Assembly: GCF_023017105.1 (NCBI RefSeq)
Contig: NZ_JALKEV010000006.1
Span: 62,001-126,000, forward strand
DNA: 64,000 bases
Origin: Halalkalibacter sp. APA_J-10(15)
GTDB lineage: Bacteria; Bacillota; Bacilli; Bacillales; Bacillaceae_D
Direction of reading: 5' to 3'
The translations under genes and the position numbers were made by a program. The notes beneath the pieces are model-generated. The model ran no database searches, was not told where the DNA came from, and saw only the letters and a list, made by a program, of their open reading frames with translations. Shown one piece after another: positions 1 to 9,242 of this stretch (position 1 is its first letter; each line of letters opens with the position of its first letter).

Positions 1-182
1 ACACTTTCATAATCTTCCTTATTCAAAAAGCCCGTTAAAGGACTAAATGCCCCAACCCCAATTAATTCTAAATCTGATAACGCAAATGAATCTAATTGAA
101 TTTCTTTTGTAAGTGATGAAACATCATAGTCAGGTTCAAAAAGTTGAACTAATGTTCCACCATGTGCTTGAATTGTTGTCAT
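1..182 (-). CDS. sat: Sulfate adenylyltransferase, N-terminal part (runs off window)
   Basis: ATP sulfurylase makes APS from ATP and sulfate, the first step of assimilatory sulfate reduction in the cytoplasm. Only the first 60 codons are in the window; the gene continues past the left edge. The visible N-terminus contains [10 protein letters not shown], a stretch typical of the N-terminal domain of Sat. The ATG at 182 has AAGGAGG just upstream. It starts 17 bp after the cysH stop on the same strand, so the two are probably co-transcribed. In B. subtilis (from memory) a sulfate permease gene stands between cysH and sat; here they are direct neighbours. Confidence 0.88.
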   Translation of the reverse strand, partial: MTTIQAHGGTLVQLFEPDYDVSSLTKEIQLDSFALSDLELIGVGAFSPLTGFLNKEDYES

Positions 183-199
183 ATTTCATTTCCTCCTTA

Positions 200-922
200 T
201 TATATGCCACTACCATTAACATGGAGTCCGCACTCTGTCTTTTCTGAATTCGCCCATCTGCCACTTCTAGGATCTTCTCCTTCGGCAACGGGTTTCGTAC
301 AGTATTCACATCCAATGCTAGGATACCTCTTATCATGTAATTCATTGTAAGGAAGTTTGTGAAGGCGGATGTACATCCAAATTTCTTCTTCTGTCCAATG
401 AATTAACGGACACACCTTTATCGACTTAAAACGGTTATCCTGATTAACAAATTGAGTGTTTGCCCTAGTGGGCGATTGTTCTCGACGCAATCCTGAGAAC
501 CATGCATCGTATTTATTCAATTCCCGTTGTAATGGCACAAGCTTTCGAATTTGACAACATGCATCAGGCTGTCTTTCCCATAGTTTATCTCCATACTTCT
601 CAACCTGTTCTTCAGGTGTCAATTCAGGCTTAGCCAGTTCGATTTTCAATGAAGGGTATTTTGATTTTACTTGATCAATCAAATCGTACGTTTCTTTGAA
701 ATGAAAATCTGTATCTAAAAAAACAATTTGTGCATCTTTTTTCACCTTACTTATTAGATCAATTAAGACCATTCCTTCTGCACCGAAGCTACAAGAATAC
801 ACGATGTTATCACCGAACGATTCATACGCCCATTTAATGACTTCAAGTGTATCTTTATGTTCAAGCTCTTCATTAATTTGTTTATACTCGTTCTCTTGCA
901 ATTGCTCATAGGTTAAATTCAT
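200..922 (-). CDS. cysH: Phosphoadenylyl/adenylyl-sulfate reductase
   Basis: Thioredoxin-dependent reductase that turns APS or PAPS into sulfite, acting right after Sat. The 240-residue product has the PAPS-reductase core (SCSFGAEGMVL near residue 45) and the C-terminal ECGLH active-site motif. It also has the two cysteine pairs DACCQIRK and GCEYCTKP, which bind a 4Fe-4S cluster in APS-type reductases, so APS is probably a substrate, as reported for the B. subtilis enzyme. A longer frame opens at 955, but GGAGGGAGA lies correctly only for the ATG at 922, so that start is chosen. A consensus-like sigma-A promoter sits about 80 bp upstream. Confidence 0.93.
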   Translation of the reverse strand: MNLTYEQLQENEYKQINEELEHKDTLEVIKWAYESFGDNIVYSCSFGAEGMVLIDLISKVKKDAQIVFLDTDFHFKETYDLIDQVKSKYPSLKIELAKPELTPEEQVEKYGDKLWERQPDACCQIRKLVPLQRELNKYDAWFSGLRREQSPTRANTQFVNQDNRFKSIKVCPLIHWTEEEIWMYIRLHKLPYNELHDKRYPSIGCEYCTKPVAEGEDPRSGRWANSEKTECGLHVNGSGI

Positions 923-996
923 CAGCCTCTCCCTCCTCACAAAGTCGAAATTCATTTAATTCCTATAAAAATGATATGATTTATTTGTTTAATAGT

Positions 997-1025
997 ATTC
1001 TATCTATTTCCAATGGTTTTGTCAA
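997..1025 (-). promoter_or_regulatory. Sigma-A promoter of cysH-sat
   Basis: Reading the minus strand, TTGACA (1025-1020) is followed after exactly 17 bp by TAGAAT (1002-997), about 75 bp before the cysH start. No SAM riboswitch is visible in the short leader, and I could not recognise a convincing CymR or CysL site. Confidence 0.65.
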
Positions 1026-1106
1026 TTGAGATTTCATATATCTAACATGAAAATTCATTATTAATAAAACGACCTAAAACGTTTCTTCGATTCTCACTTA
1101 TCTGTA

Positions 1107-1152
1107 CAAAAAAAGCCTAGAAAACAACTCAATTACGAGTTCTCTTCTAGAC
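1107..1152 (-). terminator. Rho-independent terminator of the DUF4097-like lipoprotein gene
   Basis: Imperfect 17-bp stem (arms around CTAGAAAACAACTC and GAGTTCTCTTCTAG) with a 6-nt loop, followed on the minus strand by a run of seven T. It lies directly after the stop at 1159. Confidence 0.75.
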
Positions 1153-1158
1153 TTTCAA

Positions 1159-1932
1159 TTATTCGACGAAATTAACAATCTCCCCAGTAACATTTTCAAT
1201 TTCTACATTCCCTTGAGCACTTTCAATAATCGTCACATCGCCATCAACATGATTAATCGAAATATGACCAGCCCCACTTCGAACAGACACTGTGCCGTTA
1301 AAGCCCTCTAGTTCAACATCGCCCGTTCCATTCGTTATGACAATATCTCCTGCAGAATCAGCAACAACTGTATGACCTGTTGCATTATTTATTCTCGTCT
1401 CCCCTATAACATTCATTAACTGAACGGAACCAGCACCATCAGTAATCGTTACATTTGCTTCAACATCTTCAATGACAAGACTATCCGTCCCGTGCTGAAC
1501 TGCAAGTTCTTCCTGTAATCCTTGAATATGTAACATTCCCGCATTCTGTTTTAGTTCAACCTTCAAATGCGCAGGCACCGTAATCTCTAAATGAATGTCA
1601 CCCTCTTCAGATTCGTTTGCTATACGTTTGATTGATGTTTTCAACATAGCCACACCATCAACATTTTCTAATGATAATGTAAGATTGCGCTCTAAGAAAG
1701 CCGCAGCTAGCTCTTCTTCACTACTTATAGCAGAAAACGTCGCTTCAACTTCAATCATATTCGCACTGTCGCTTGAACGAATCTGAACATCACCTTCATC
1801 ATGATCAATCAAAAAGGAATCTATATGACTTGCATCAAGCTCTAATACTTGCTGCTGTTCGACCGTTTCTAAATTGCAACCTACTAATAAAATAGCAAGC
1901 GCCAAACTACTAATTTTTAAAAAATGTTTCAT
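1159..1932 (-). CDS. Lipoprotein with DUF4097-like beta-helix repeats
   Basis: Predicted lipoprotein of 257 residues. Residues 1-19 form a lipoprotein signal ending in the lipobox LLVGC, so Cys19 should be lipidated and the protein held outside the membrane. The rest consists of short repeated beta-strand units rich in VxI, GDV and GAG turns, as in the DUF4097/DUF2807 adhesin-like beta-helix families. Residues such as GAGSVQL, GTGDVEL and GAGHISI repeat at about 20-residue spacing. GGAGAGGGG precedes the ATG. It stands alone, with its own terminator. The biological role is unknown; some relatives occur near envelope-stress regulators, but none is seen here. Confidence 0.75.
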   Translation of the reverse strand: MKHFLKISSLALAILLVGCNLETVEQQQVLELDASHIDSFLIDHDEGDVQIRSSDSANMIEVEATFSAISSEEELAAAFLERNLTLSLENVDGVAMLKTSIKRIANESEEGDIHLEITVPAHLKVELKQNAGMLHIQGLQEELAVQHGTDSLVIEDVEANVTITDGAGSVQLMNVIGETRINNATGHTVVADSAGDIVITNGTGDVELEGFNGTVSVRSGAGHISINHVDGDVTIIESAQGNVEIENVTGEIVNFVE

Positions 1933-2025
1933 TATGTACCCCTCTCCACATGTTCTTCATTCCTTAGTTTACAGGAAGTCAGATTAGAAACAAACAAATA
2001 AAATCGTCATGATTGTGACAATTAC

Positions 2026-2259
2026 TCACCTTATAGGTACAATCACAGCAGGCTGCTTCGTTTGATAAACAAATTCAACTTTATACCCTTGCTTCCTCCT
2101 TTTTAAAAACGTACGTTCAGTAATTGGTCTAGGAGTTGACCACTGTAACGAATCGAGACAATCCCATGAAAGGTGTGTAATGATTTCACTTTTATAATAA
2201 TAGCAATTCCCTGATGGATAGTGATGACAAATATATTTAACTGTTTGCTTTGTATGCAT
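2026..2259 (-). CDS. Hypothetical protein, 77 residues
   Basis: I do not recognise the family. The 77-residue product is basic in its C-terminal half (TFLKRRKQGYKV), has no membrane segment, and has a Tyr-rich N-terminal stretch with two cysteines (YICHHYPSGNCYYYK). It is called a gene because AAAGGAGGT lies at good distance before the ATG and the frame fills the space between two transcription units. It is divergent from namA, and the two share a 126-bp upstream region. Confidence 0.55.
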   Translation of the reverse strand: MHTKQTVKYICHHYPSGNCYYYKSEIITHLSWDCLDSLQWSTPRPITERTFLKRRKQGYKVEFVYQTKQPAVIVPIR

Positions 2260-2385
2260 CTAAAAAGTACCTCCTTTTTATCGTAATTGTTCCCGAAAAA
2301 ACAGAAGCTTATAATTCGATATCGATAAACAAACATGCTACTATATAATTTGCAAGATACTAATAGCGATATTGGAGGGACTTCC

Positions 2386-3402
2386 ATGACGAATAAATTA
2401 TTTTCACCCGTTACGTTTAAAGGAATTACGTTAAAAAACCGAATTGTGATGTCACCTATGTGTATGTACTCTTCTGACACGAAAGATGGTCATGTGCGTC
2501 CTTTTCATATAAGTCATTATGAATCTCGGGCTGTTGGGCAAGTTGGTCTTATTATGGTTGAAGCAACAGCCATTACCCCAGAAGGACGCATCTCAGATCA
2601 AGATTTAGGTATTTGGGATGAAAAGCATACAGCAGGACATCAACATATCGTCGAGCGCGTTCACGAGCACGGCGCGAAAGCTGCGATTCAACTAGCTCAT
2701 GCCGGGCGTAAATCAACCGTTAATGAAACGATATATGCTCCTTCATCTATAGCATTCGATCAAATAAAGAAACCAACCGAATTAACATCTGACCAAATCA
2801 ATGAAATGATTACCGCTTTTACAAACGGAGCGAAACGTGCAAAAGAAGCAGGCTATGACATTATTGAAGTCCACGCTGCTCATGGGTATTTGATCAATCA
2901 ATTCTTATCACCTTTAACAAATAAACGAACCGATCAATATGGTGGAACGTTAGAGAATCGTTTCCGATTTTTACGTCGTATTATCGAAAGTATACAAAAT
3001 GTGTTGAGCGGCCCGCTTTTCGTTCGAATTTCAGCAGATGAATATTCCGATCAAGGAAATTCGTTAGAGGATTTCATTGCATTATCAACTTGGTTGAAAG
3101 AATTAGATATTGACTTAATAGATGTTAGTACTGGTGGAGTCATTCCGGCTGGTCCAAGCGAAGTGTATCCTGGATATCAAGTGCCTCATGCCGAAGCCAT
3201 CCGGCAAGGAGCCAATATCGATACAGGTGCAGTTGGTCTTATCACAACTGGTATTCAAGCTGAAGAAATCCTTCAAAACGGCCGTGCAGACTTAATCTTC
3301 ATCGCGAGAGAGCTTTTGCGAAATCCTTATTGGCCACTTAGCGCAGCAAAGGAATTGCAAACAACCATCCAAGCACCCAACCAATACGAACGAGCTTGGT
3401 AA
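2386..3402 (+). CDS. namA: NADPH dehydrogenase / Old Yellow Enzyme (YqjM type)
   Basis: FMN-dependent ene-reductase of the Old Yellow Enzyme family, reducing activated C=C bonds of unsaturated aldehydes, ketones and nitro compounds with NADPH. The protein is 338 residues, the same length as B. subtilis YqjM. Visible motifs: the N-terminal [20 protein letters not shown], the histidine pair in [16 protein letters not shown] with the following QYGG, and the C-terminal [13 protein letters not shown]. An upstream in-frame ATG exists at 2335, but GGAGGG is placed for the ATG at 2386. A TATAAT hexamer is at 2344-2349. Transcribed alone; a bidirectional terminator follows. Confidence 0.93.
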   Translation: MTNKLFSPVTFKGITLKNRIVMSPMCMYSSDTKDGHVRPFHISHYESRAVGQVGLIMVEATAITPEGRISDQDLGIWDEKHTAGHQHIVERVHEHGAKAAIQLAHAGRKSTVNETIYAPSSIAFDQIKKPTELTSDQINEMITAFTNGAKRAKEAGYDIIEVHAAHGYLINQFLSPLTNKRTDQYGGTLENRFRFLRRIIESIQNVLSGPLFVRISADEYSDQGNSLEDFIALSTWLKELDIDLIDVSTGGVIPAGPSEVYPGYQVPHAEAIRQGANIDTGAVGLITTGIQAEEILQNGRADLIFIARELLRNPYWPLSAAKELQTTIQAPNQYERAW

Positions 3403-3496
3403 GAGGAAACGCTTTGCAGTTTGTTTAACCTTTTGTATTCATTTAAAACATATCCACAACGCTATCCGCGTATCATTCCCTAAATAAGCACAAATA

Positions 3497-3536
3497 AAAG
3501 GATCTCTAACGCTTCATTCAACGTAAGAGATCCTTT
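3497..3536. terminator. Bidirectional terminator between namA and yaaR
   Basis: A stem of about 14 bp (AAGGATCTCTAACG paired with CGTAAGAGATCCTTT, one mismatch) with T-rich sequence on both sides, placed between the convergent namA and yaaR genes. Confidence 0.8.
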
Positions 3537-3594
3537 CTCATTTTTAATACTTGTATAATTGACGACGCAACAACTCATCTTTGTCTTATCATCT

Positions 3595-4032
3595 TCACGC
3601 ATAAATATTCACGAGCAAGCCTTTAATTTCACCAACCATATTCAATATATCTAATCCTTTTTTTTGTTTATCAAGAACGGCATCCGTTAAATCAAGGAGC
3701 TTTCGATCAACTTCCTTGACGATTTTATAAATTTTCGTTCTACCTCGACGATTAAAGCCCCGTCGTTCCTCTAGACTTAATCCAAACTCAACAGCATCTT
3801 CCATAAATTCTTTCACAAGCTTTTTATATTTTCGCAATTCGTCAACTGTACGAGTTTCCGACAAAACTTTCCCTTGGTCATCAATCTTTTGCATTAATGC
3901 CGATAGTCGATCATAGGCCTTCTCATTACGCTGCTTGCCGATGACTTCCTTAAATGACACACTCGCTTCCGGTCCTTTAGGCTTCATGTCTGTTTTATTG
4001 ATACCTGCTTTTCCGACTCGCTGAACATCCAC
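3595..4032 (-). CDS. yaaR: YaaR-like protein (DUF327)
   Basis: Soluble, mostly helical 145-residue protein of the DUF327/YaaR family. The C-terminal half carries the family core: KEFMEDAVEFGLSLEERRGF, then RGRTKIYKIVKEVDRKLLDL. The longest frame begins at 4056, but AAGGTGG is spaced for the GTG at 4032, which gives the length of B. subtilis YaaR. The function is not established. DUF327 genes are often seen beside flagellar genes in other bacteria, and here the gene lies next to hag, which fits a motility link. A good extended -10 promoter lies upstream, so it can be transcribed apart from the flagellin operon. Confidence 0.8.
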   Translation of the reverse strand: MDVQRVGKAGINKTDMKPKGPEASVSFKEVIGKQRNEKAYDRLSALMQKIDDQGKVLSETRTVDELRKYKKLVKEFMEDAVEFGLSLEERRGFNRRGRTKIYKIVKEVDRKLLDLTDAVLDKQKKGLDILNMVGEIKGLLVNIYA

Positions 4033-4068
4033 GCTGTCACACCACCTTGTTCCCATTTCATTAGTACG

Positions 4069-4077
4069 ATTATACCA
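4069..4077 (-). promoter_or_regulatory. Extended -10 promoter of yaaR
   Basis: Minus strand reads TGGTATAAT, a perfect TGn-TATAAT, 36 bp before the GTG start. The -35 (GAGACG at 17 bp) is poor, as is common for extended -10 promoters. Confidence 0.55.
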
Positions 4078-4100
4078 AATGATTCGTGTTTCGTCTCTAT

Positions 4101-4131
4101 GTAAGAAAAGCGCGGTAGCGTCTTTTCTTAC
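4101..4131. repeat. Short palindromic repeat, copy 1
   Basis: Near-perfect 31-bp palindrome: 10-bp outer arms GTAAGAAAAG and CTTTTCTTAC around CGCGGTAGCG. A related copy lies at 32407-32434. The segment up to the hag terminator holds nothing else recognisable apart from a second weak inverted repeat (AGCGTT at 4133, AACGCT at 4166). Confidence 0.6.
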
Positions 4132-4247
4132 TAGCGTTGTGCGGAGCCGTTACAACGAAGCCAACGCTCTTCTTTGAATGATCCCACTTGCTTCTTCGGT
4201 TCTTCTCACATGTCTCCCTCTAATTTTATACTTTCTTAGAAAAAGAA

Positions 4248-4282
4248 AGAGACATCTCTAGAAGTGACTCTAGGAGATGCCT
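4248..4282 (-). terminator. Terminator of hag
   Basis: Stem formed by GAGGCATCTCCTAGA and its imperfect complement, followed on the minus strand by CTTTCTTTTTC. It lies 16 bp after the flagellin stop. Confidence 0.75.
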
Positions 4283-4297
4283 CCTCTACTCGTTATA

Positions 4298-5695
4298 TTA
4301 TTGTAAAAGCTGGAGTACACCTTGTGGTAATTGGTTCGCTTGCGCTAACATCGCTGTCGCAGACTGGTTCAAAATGTTATTTCGCGTGAATTCAGTCATT
4401 TCAAGCGCCATATCTGCATCGCGAATACGAGACTCAGATGCAGTTAAATTCTCATGAGTCACTTGTAAATTGTTAATCGTATGCTCAAGACGGTTCTGAA
4501 CAGCACCGAGCTTAGCACGCGCATCAGACAATCGGTTTACGGCTTGATCAAGAGCAAAGATCGCTTGGTTCGCTGCTTCGTTCGTTAATACATTCACATT
4601 TTCGATATTTAACGTCACAACATCCATTTTCGGAATATCAATCATGACGTTTTGATTCGTATTCGGTCCAATTTGGAAAGATAAGGCGTTGTTTGTGATG
4701 GTGAATTCTAGTGTTTCATTTTCTTCAATGGACGTGTTAAATTGATATTCAACTCCACCGTGCTTAAATAAGCCATTCGTTGATGTTAATTCTCGAGGCG
4801 ACTTGATCGGATTACCATCCGCATCATTTAAAGTAATCGTCGCCGTAGCTTCCATTTTCACTTTTACCGTTCCAGCAGAGTCGATTTTTGAAGTATCAAT
4901 CGTGATACCAAAAATGTCCATTTCTGCCTCACCTTCATCTCCTATACCAACAACTTTCGTTCCGATTGGCAAGCCGTCTGGATCAAGGATTTCAACCTCC
5001 GCATCTTCATTTGGGCGCACGTCTCGAATGCGAATCGTATACTCACCAAACTTCATTTCTTCGTCAGCATCAGCAGCAGGGAAGTTTGTAAACTTAATGT
5101 CAGGTTGAGGAGCCGTCGTTCCTAAACCCGCTGCTGGTTGAGTAATTTCATAATACTCTACAACATCTCCTACCTCCACTTCATATTGACCTGACTTAAA
5201 GTTCGCATCAGTCACAACAGGATAACCTTGTAAATTAATATCATTTCCTGTTTGGTCATACGTCGTCATTACCGCACTATAACCATTCAACAGCTTTCTC
5301 GTATTGAACTCTGTCTTCTCCGAAATGTCATCAATCTCTAGTTTTAATTGATCAATTTCCTTTTGGATTTGCTCACGATCATATTCTGTATTTGTATCAT
5401 TTGCCGCTTGAACTGCTAATTCACGCATTCTTTGTAACATCGTATGTACTTCTTGCATCGCACCCTCTGACGTTTGCATTAAAGAAATCCCATCCATCGC
5501 ATTACGCTCAGCCATTTTCAAGCCACGAATTTGTGAACGCATTTTCTCTGAAATCGCTAGCCCCGCCGCATCATCCGCAGCACGGTTAATTCGTAATCCC
5601 GAAGATAACTTTTCTAAATTCTTCGATGTACTAAATTGATTTGCATGAAGGTTACGATACGCATTTAACGCTTGAATATTGTTGTTAATTTTCAT
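4298..5695 (-). CDS. hag: Flagellin with a large central insert
   Basis: Flagellar filament subunit of 465 residues, exported through the flagellar type III system. The N-terminal D0/D1 domain is clear (MKINNNIQALNAYRNL, then SSGLRINRAADDAAGLAISE, to about residue 140). So is the C-terminal D1/D0 domain (from about residue 370, with SRIRDADMALEMTEFTRNNI and ending in LLQ). Between them are about 230 residues of beta-rich, acidic, variable sequence, so the filament would have surface D2/D3-like domains that the short B. subtilis Hag lacks. AAGGAG precedes the ATG. It is the last gene of the ylqG-ylqH-fliS-hag unit, 16 bp after fliS, and is followed by a terminator. Confidence 0.95.
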   Translation of the reverse strand: MKINNNIQALNAYRNLHANQFSTSKNLEKLSSGLRINRAADDAAGLAISEKMRSQIRGLKMAERNAMDGISLMQTSEGAMQEVHTMLQRMRELAVQAANDTNTEYDREQIQKEIDQLKLEIDDISEKTEFNTRKLLNGYSAVMTTYDQTGNDINLQGYPVVTDANFKSGQYEVEVGDVVEYYEITQPAAGLGTTAPQPDIKFTNFPAADADEEMKFGEYTIRIRDVRPNEDAEVEILDPDGLPIGTKVVGIGDEGEAEMDIFGITIDTSKIDSAGTVKVKMEATATITLNDADGNPIKSPRELTSTNGLFKHGGVEYQFNTSIEENETLEFTITNNALSFQIGPNTNQNVMIDIPKMDVVTLNIENVNVLTNEAANQAIFALDQAVNRLSDARAKLGAVQNRLEHTINNLQVTHENLTASESRIRDADMALEMTEFTRNNILNQSATAMLAQANQLPQGVLQLLQ

Positions 5696-5711
5696 TGTTC
5701 AATCTCCTTTT

Positions 5712-6137
5712 TTATGACTCATACATGGAAGTCGATTCATATGCTTGAGCTTTTTGCTTAACAAGTGATGATTGCGGATCTTTCTTCACCTTCATCGCCT
5801 CATTCCAAGCTGACATAATCGATTCTACTATTTGGATCACTTCACGTATGATTTCATTGTCTTTTTTATAATTAGCTTCAATAATCTTGTCAGCGATATA
5901 ATTGTAAACTTGATCTAGTTGATCGGCTACGATCCCAGCTTCATAGTTTAAACCTGCACCTAACCGATAAACAATATCGCCTGCTTTTTTTAATTTTTCA
6001 TTTGCGTCAATATATTCCTTTTGTTCATTATGTGCAAGCGCCTCTTCTAAGTTCGTTAAAGCTGCTTCATATAACAAAGCCGTAATTTGCTCAGATGACT
6101 TTTGATGAAGTGCTTCGTTTGTGAGGAATGCAGTCAA
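5712..6137 (-). CDS. fliS: Flagellin export chaperone FliS
   Basis: All-helical chaperone of 141 residues that binds the C-terminal D0 region of flagellin and prevents premature assembly before export. Family marks are the N-terminal segment followed by SSEQITALLYEAALTNLEEAL and the central KAGDIVYRLGAGLNYEAGIVADQLDQ (quoted in parts), where classic FliS has a similar region after the bundle core. A GTG could start at 6146, but GGAGGTG is spaced for the TTG at 6137. It directly precedes its client gene hag, as expected for a chaperone and substrate pair. Confidence 0.85.
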   Translation of the reverse strand: MTAFLTNEALHQKSSEQITALLYEAALTNLEEALAHNEQKEYIDANEKLKKAGDIVYRLGAGLNYEAGIVADQLDQVYNYIADKIIEANYKKDNEIIREVIQIVESIMSAWNEAMKVKKDPQSSLVKQKAQAYESTSMYES

Positions 6138-6189
6138 TGTTTCCACCTCCGCTCTCTCATTATTACTATCGGTTTGTTTCTTCTAATTT

Positions 6190-6486
6190 TTAATAGTTTT
6201 TCTCCATTTCTTCTATTAATAATAAAACCTCTGCCATAATTGAATAGAGCTGTGGAGGAATATTATCTCCTAGATCCATATCTAGTAAATTTTCAACGAG
6301 TAATGGATCTTCTTGCATATGAATATCGTTTTGCTTTGCAATATCAATAATTTGACTTGCGACTTGACCTTTCCCATGCGCGACAACCTTTGGTGTATCC
6401 TCATTATGATCATAGCGAATCACTGCTGCAGAAGGTCCATTACTTAGCTTTCGTTGCTTATGATTAATATGCTTGGAAATAATCAT
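6190..6486 (-). CDS. ylqH: FlhB C-terminal-domain homolog (YlqH type)
   Basis: A 98-residue soluble protein matching only the cytoplasmic C-terminal domain of the flagellar export gate protein FlhB: AAVIRYDHNEDTPKVVAHGKG near residues 20-40, then helices. The autocleavage motif NPTH of full FlhB is replaced by NGPS, so no self-cleavage is expected. In Bacillus such proteins are called YlqH. Its ATG overlaps the ylqG stop as ATGA, implying translational coupling. There is no strong ribosome binding site of its own, which fits coupling. Confidence 0.82.
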   Translation of the reverse strand: MIISKHINHKQRKLSNGPSAAVIRYDHNEDTPKVVAHGKGQVASQIIDIAKQNDIHMQEDPLLVENLLDMDLGDNIPPQLYSIMAEVLLLIEEMEKNY

Positions 6487-9206
6487 ACTTTAAAATCAAA
6501 CCCTTTCTCCGTAAATGTCGCTCGTTGCCGAGGTTCATCCATCTCTTTACCTTTTTCTTGGTCATTATCCTCTTGTAAATGTGCAAAGTGTATTCCCTTA
6601 ATGTTAAAACCAAGCTCTCCAAGCTTATCAATCGATTGTTGAACAAAAGGCTCCATTTTTGCCTGAAAGTCCAGTTGATCATTTTTCAACGTAACAGATA
6701 ATTGACGATCCTTTACCGATACGAGAATACCAATATCCCCCATCTTAGGTGTTTGCATTAAGAAATAGATACTACAATTTTCCCAATCAACTTGCTCGTC
6801 TTCATTACGAGAATTAACGAATACTTTTAAGTTCTCTACTTTCTCTTCTAATAAAAACGGTAGCTGAAAGAATAAGCTTTGCATATTTTGCTGATCAGAC
6901 CGACTTAATAGCTGTTGGCCAGTCAAGTTATTTAATGCTTGATTTGCAAGCTGATTGGCACGTGTTCCCTCTTCTTCTCCACGCGCAAGCTGCATTAACA
7001 ATGATTTCAGATTCTGTTGTTGTTCATGAGTGTGCTCACGGTTACCTGAAGCAAATTGTTGTGCTAATTCACTATCACGATTTAAACCAAGACTACGAAT
7101 TAATTCAAGCATAGCTCGAGGCGATGGTTCAGCCGGTATCGGTCTTATCGTTTCTGACATCTGTCTCGGCCCGTTTTGCTCAGGCAATTGCATATTTCGA
7201 ACCGCCTCTTCCCTAGCAGCCGTATAGTGCTTAACCTTCGTTTCAGAAGGTTGAAAATGGACTTTTTCAACGAGCTGACTTACTTCTCTTACGATTTGAT
7301 TTGCTTCTCGATGAGAGCCTCTCGCTAACAATTGCTTGGCTTCGGCTAAACGATTACTCGCTTGCATTAATTCTCTTTCTGTTTTCATATCTGTAAAGAG
7401 CATCATTTCACTTTTTAAAATCGCATTGTCTAACCGTTTAATCGTCTTTTCAAGCATTGGTTTCGCTTGTTGCTGTGCTTGGCTACGAAATTGTTCAATC
7501 AATCTAGCTGTTTGATCTAACGATCGATGTAGCTCTCTTTGAAATTGTTTAAAATCAGCCGTTAATTGTGCCATTCTCTCTGTCACAGTCGTAACAGCTA
7601 TCATTTTGTTTGCTGATTGCTGACTCGTTTGGAATTGCTCATTCTGAATATAAATTGATTCTCTACTCGAAGGTGTTGGTTGAGTTTGTTGTTCGAGTTG
7701 CTGCAAAGAATGAGCGACTTCTTGCCTTGCTTTCATCTCTCTTCCTGACTGTTCTGTTTGTTGTGCTGCTGCTATTTGTTGCTGGATATCATTCTTTATC
7801 GTCTCTGAAAACGGACGATTTACTAGCTGAGTCTGGATTTGTTCGATCGCTCGTTGAAAGTTCGGTTCTGTTTGCAATGAACGTAACGATTGCTCAACAA
7901 ATTGATGAATGACGTTGGATAATGATCCTGGCGAACTCGTTTGAGTATTTAGCGTCATCGCTTCAGCAGAATTTGTTTGTGAAAGCGTCATTGCGACTTG
8001 TTGAATTGCTTGTTCAGCTCTTCCTTGACTTAAATGCTGACGTACACCTTCAACTAATTGCTGTATTTGTTGTATCGTTAGGGATGTACGATTCTCGTTC
8101 GTGAGTAATACGTGTAATCGTTCAGCAGTTCGACCTGTATCCGTTGTCGACTCGATTATTCGCACTACTTGCTGGGTAATATCTTGTTTTGCAACTGTAT
8201 GAGATTGGTTATGAGACAAAGCTTGCATAACACGTTCATTTGCTGCCTGTTGTAGCTGAACGGATTGTCGAATAGCTCGATCAAGTTGATCACGATTTGG
8301 CAGATTCATTTGAGCTAGTCTCTGACGTATTTCCTCCGTTACGCCACGTTCTTGTATTTGTTGTCGTAATGAGCTAAATTCTTTCGATTGTGGCAAAGCT
8401 TGAAGGATCCGATCAATTGCCGCTTGCTGCAGCTGTCTGGCCTCTTTCGCTAAACGTTCCGTTGCTTGTGACCCTTCAGAAGAATGACTCAAATGTTGTT
8501 GCATTCGTACAAGTCTCTCAATTGCTTGTCTAGGATCAGATTGAAGGAGTTGACGTATTTCTTCAACATGAACTCTTTGCCCTTGTCCTGATTGAGAGGC
8601 ATGTTCTCTAGAAGGAGGTTTGATTTCTTGCTTTATTTCTCGCGCAAGATCGGTTAAGACTTGGTTTAACGGTCTTCCGTGTAGAGCTTCATCAACAGCC
8701 CGTAAATGACTTGGCGTTATGTCAAGCCTTTTATTTGCTATCGCTTGAATCGTTTGCAAGCGGTCATTCGCATTCCCTGTTTGTATAAATTGTTGTAAGT
8801 CACGTACAGCATTTCTATTTAACGAAACACCTTGTTCATGTAAAATCATAGCAGCCCTTGTCAATTCGCGACTTGGTTGTTGTACACCTAAATGCTGCAA
8901 TCGTTGCTGCATTTCACCTTGGCTACTTGTTAATGGTCGACCTTGTCCCGTTTGCCTAGTTTGCTCTTCTGCAACCTTAACCCGAATTGAATCTCCACGA
9001 TTCTCTGTTACCTGCACATGAACACGCTCTTTTGACGGTAAGGAGCCTTCAAATATTACAGGGACATCGCGCCCTCTAATGGAAACAATGGCGTCCCGTT
9101 CTCCTGTTCGCTCCTTTATTGTTGCTCTATAAACATCTCCCTCTCTTAGTTGATTTTGACTGTCAAATTGTTTCGAAGAAGACGTCAATTGCTGCTGAAT
9201 TTGCAT
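6483..9206 (-). CDS. ylqG: YlqG-like protein, FliK-related, Gln-rich
   Basis: A 907-residue protein with an ordered N-terminal domain (residues about 20-85, LREGDVYRATIKERTGERDA and FEGSLPSKERVHVQV) and a long Gln-, Arg- and Ser-rich middle with coiled-coil character (about 90-750). The C-terminal domain (about 775-885) has FFQLPFLLEEKVENLKVFVN and IGILVSVKDRQLSVTLKN, like the C-terminal domain of hook-length control protein FliK. Bacillus YlqG has this plan. The ATG has GGAGGTG upstream. It is the first gene of the operon, directly behind a sigma-D promoter. A flagellar role is inferred from this promoter and the neighbours. Confidence 0.82.
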   Translation of the reverse strand: MQIQQQLTSSSKQFDSQNQLREGDVYRATIKERTGERDAIVSIRGRDVPVIFEGSLPSKERVHVQVTENRGDSIRVKVAEEQTRQTGQGRPLTSSQGEMQQRLQHLGVQQPSRELTRAAMILHEQGVSLNRNAVRDLQQFIQTGNANDRLQTIQAIANKRLDITPSHLRAVDEALHGRPLNQVLTDLAREIKQEIKPPSREHASQSGQGQRVHVEEIRQLLQSDPRQAIERLVRMQQHLSHSSEGSQATERLAKEARQLQQAAIDRILQALPQSKEFSSLRQQIQERGVTEEIRQRLAQMNLPNRDQLDRAIRQSVQLQQAANERVMQALSHNQSHTVAKQDITQQVVRIIESTTDTGRTAERLHVLLTNENRTSLTIQQIQQLVEGVRQHLSQGRAEQAIQQVAMTLSQTNSAEAMTLNTQTSSPGSLSNVIHQFVEQSLRSLQTEPNFQRAIEQIQTQLVNRPFSETIKNDIQQQIAAAQQTEQSGREMKARQEVAHSLQQLEQQTQPTPSSRESIYIQNEQFQTSQQSANKMIAVTTVTERMAQLTADFKQFQRELHRSLDQTARLIEQFRSQAQQQAKPMLEKTIKRLDNAILKSEMMLFTDMKTERELMQASNRLAEAKQLLARGSHREANQIVREVSQLVEKVHFQPSETKVKHYTAAREEAVRNMQLPEQNGPRQMSETIRPIPAEPSPRAMLELIRSLGLNRDSELAQQFASGNREHTHEQQQNLKSLLMQLARGEEEGTRANQLANQALNNLTGQQLLSRSDQQNMQSLFFQLPFLLEEKVENLKVFVNSRNEDEQVDWENCSIYFLMQTPKMGDIGILVSVKDRQLSVTLKNDQLDFQAKMEPFVQQSIDKLGELGFNIKGIHFAHLQEDNDQEKGKEMDEPRQRATFTEKGFDFKV

Positions 9207-9242
9207 GTGCTTTCACCTCCGCACTCTTTCATCCTACTTACT

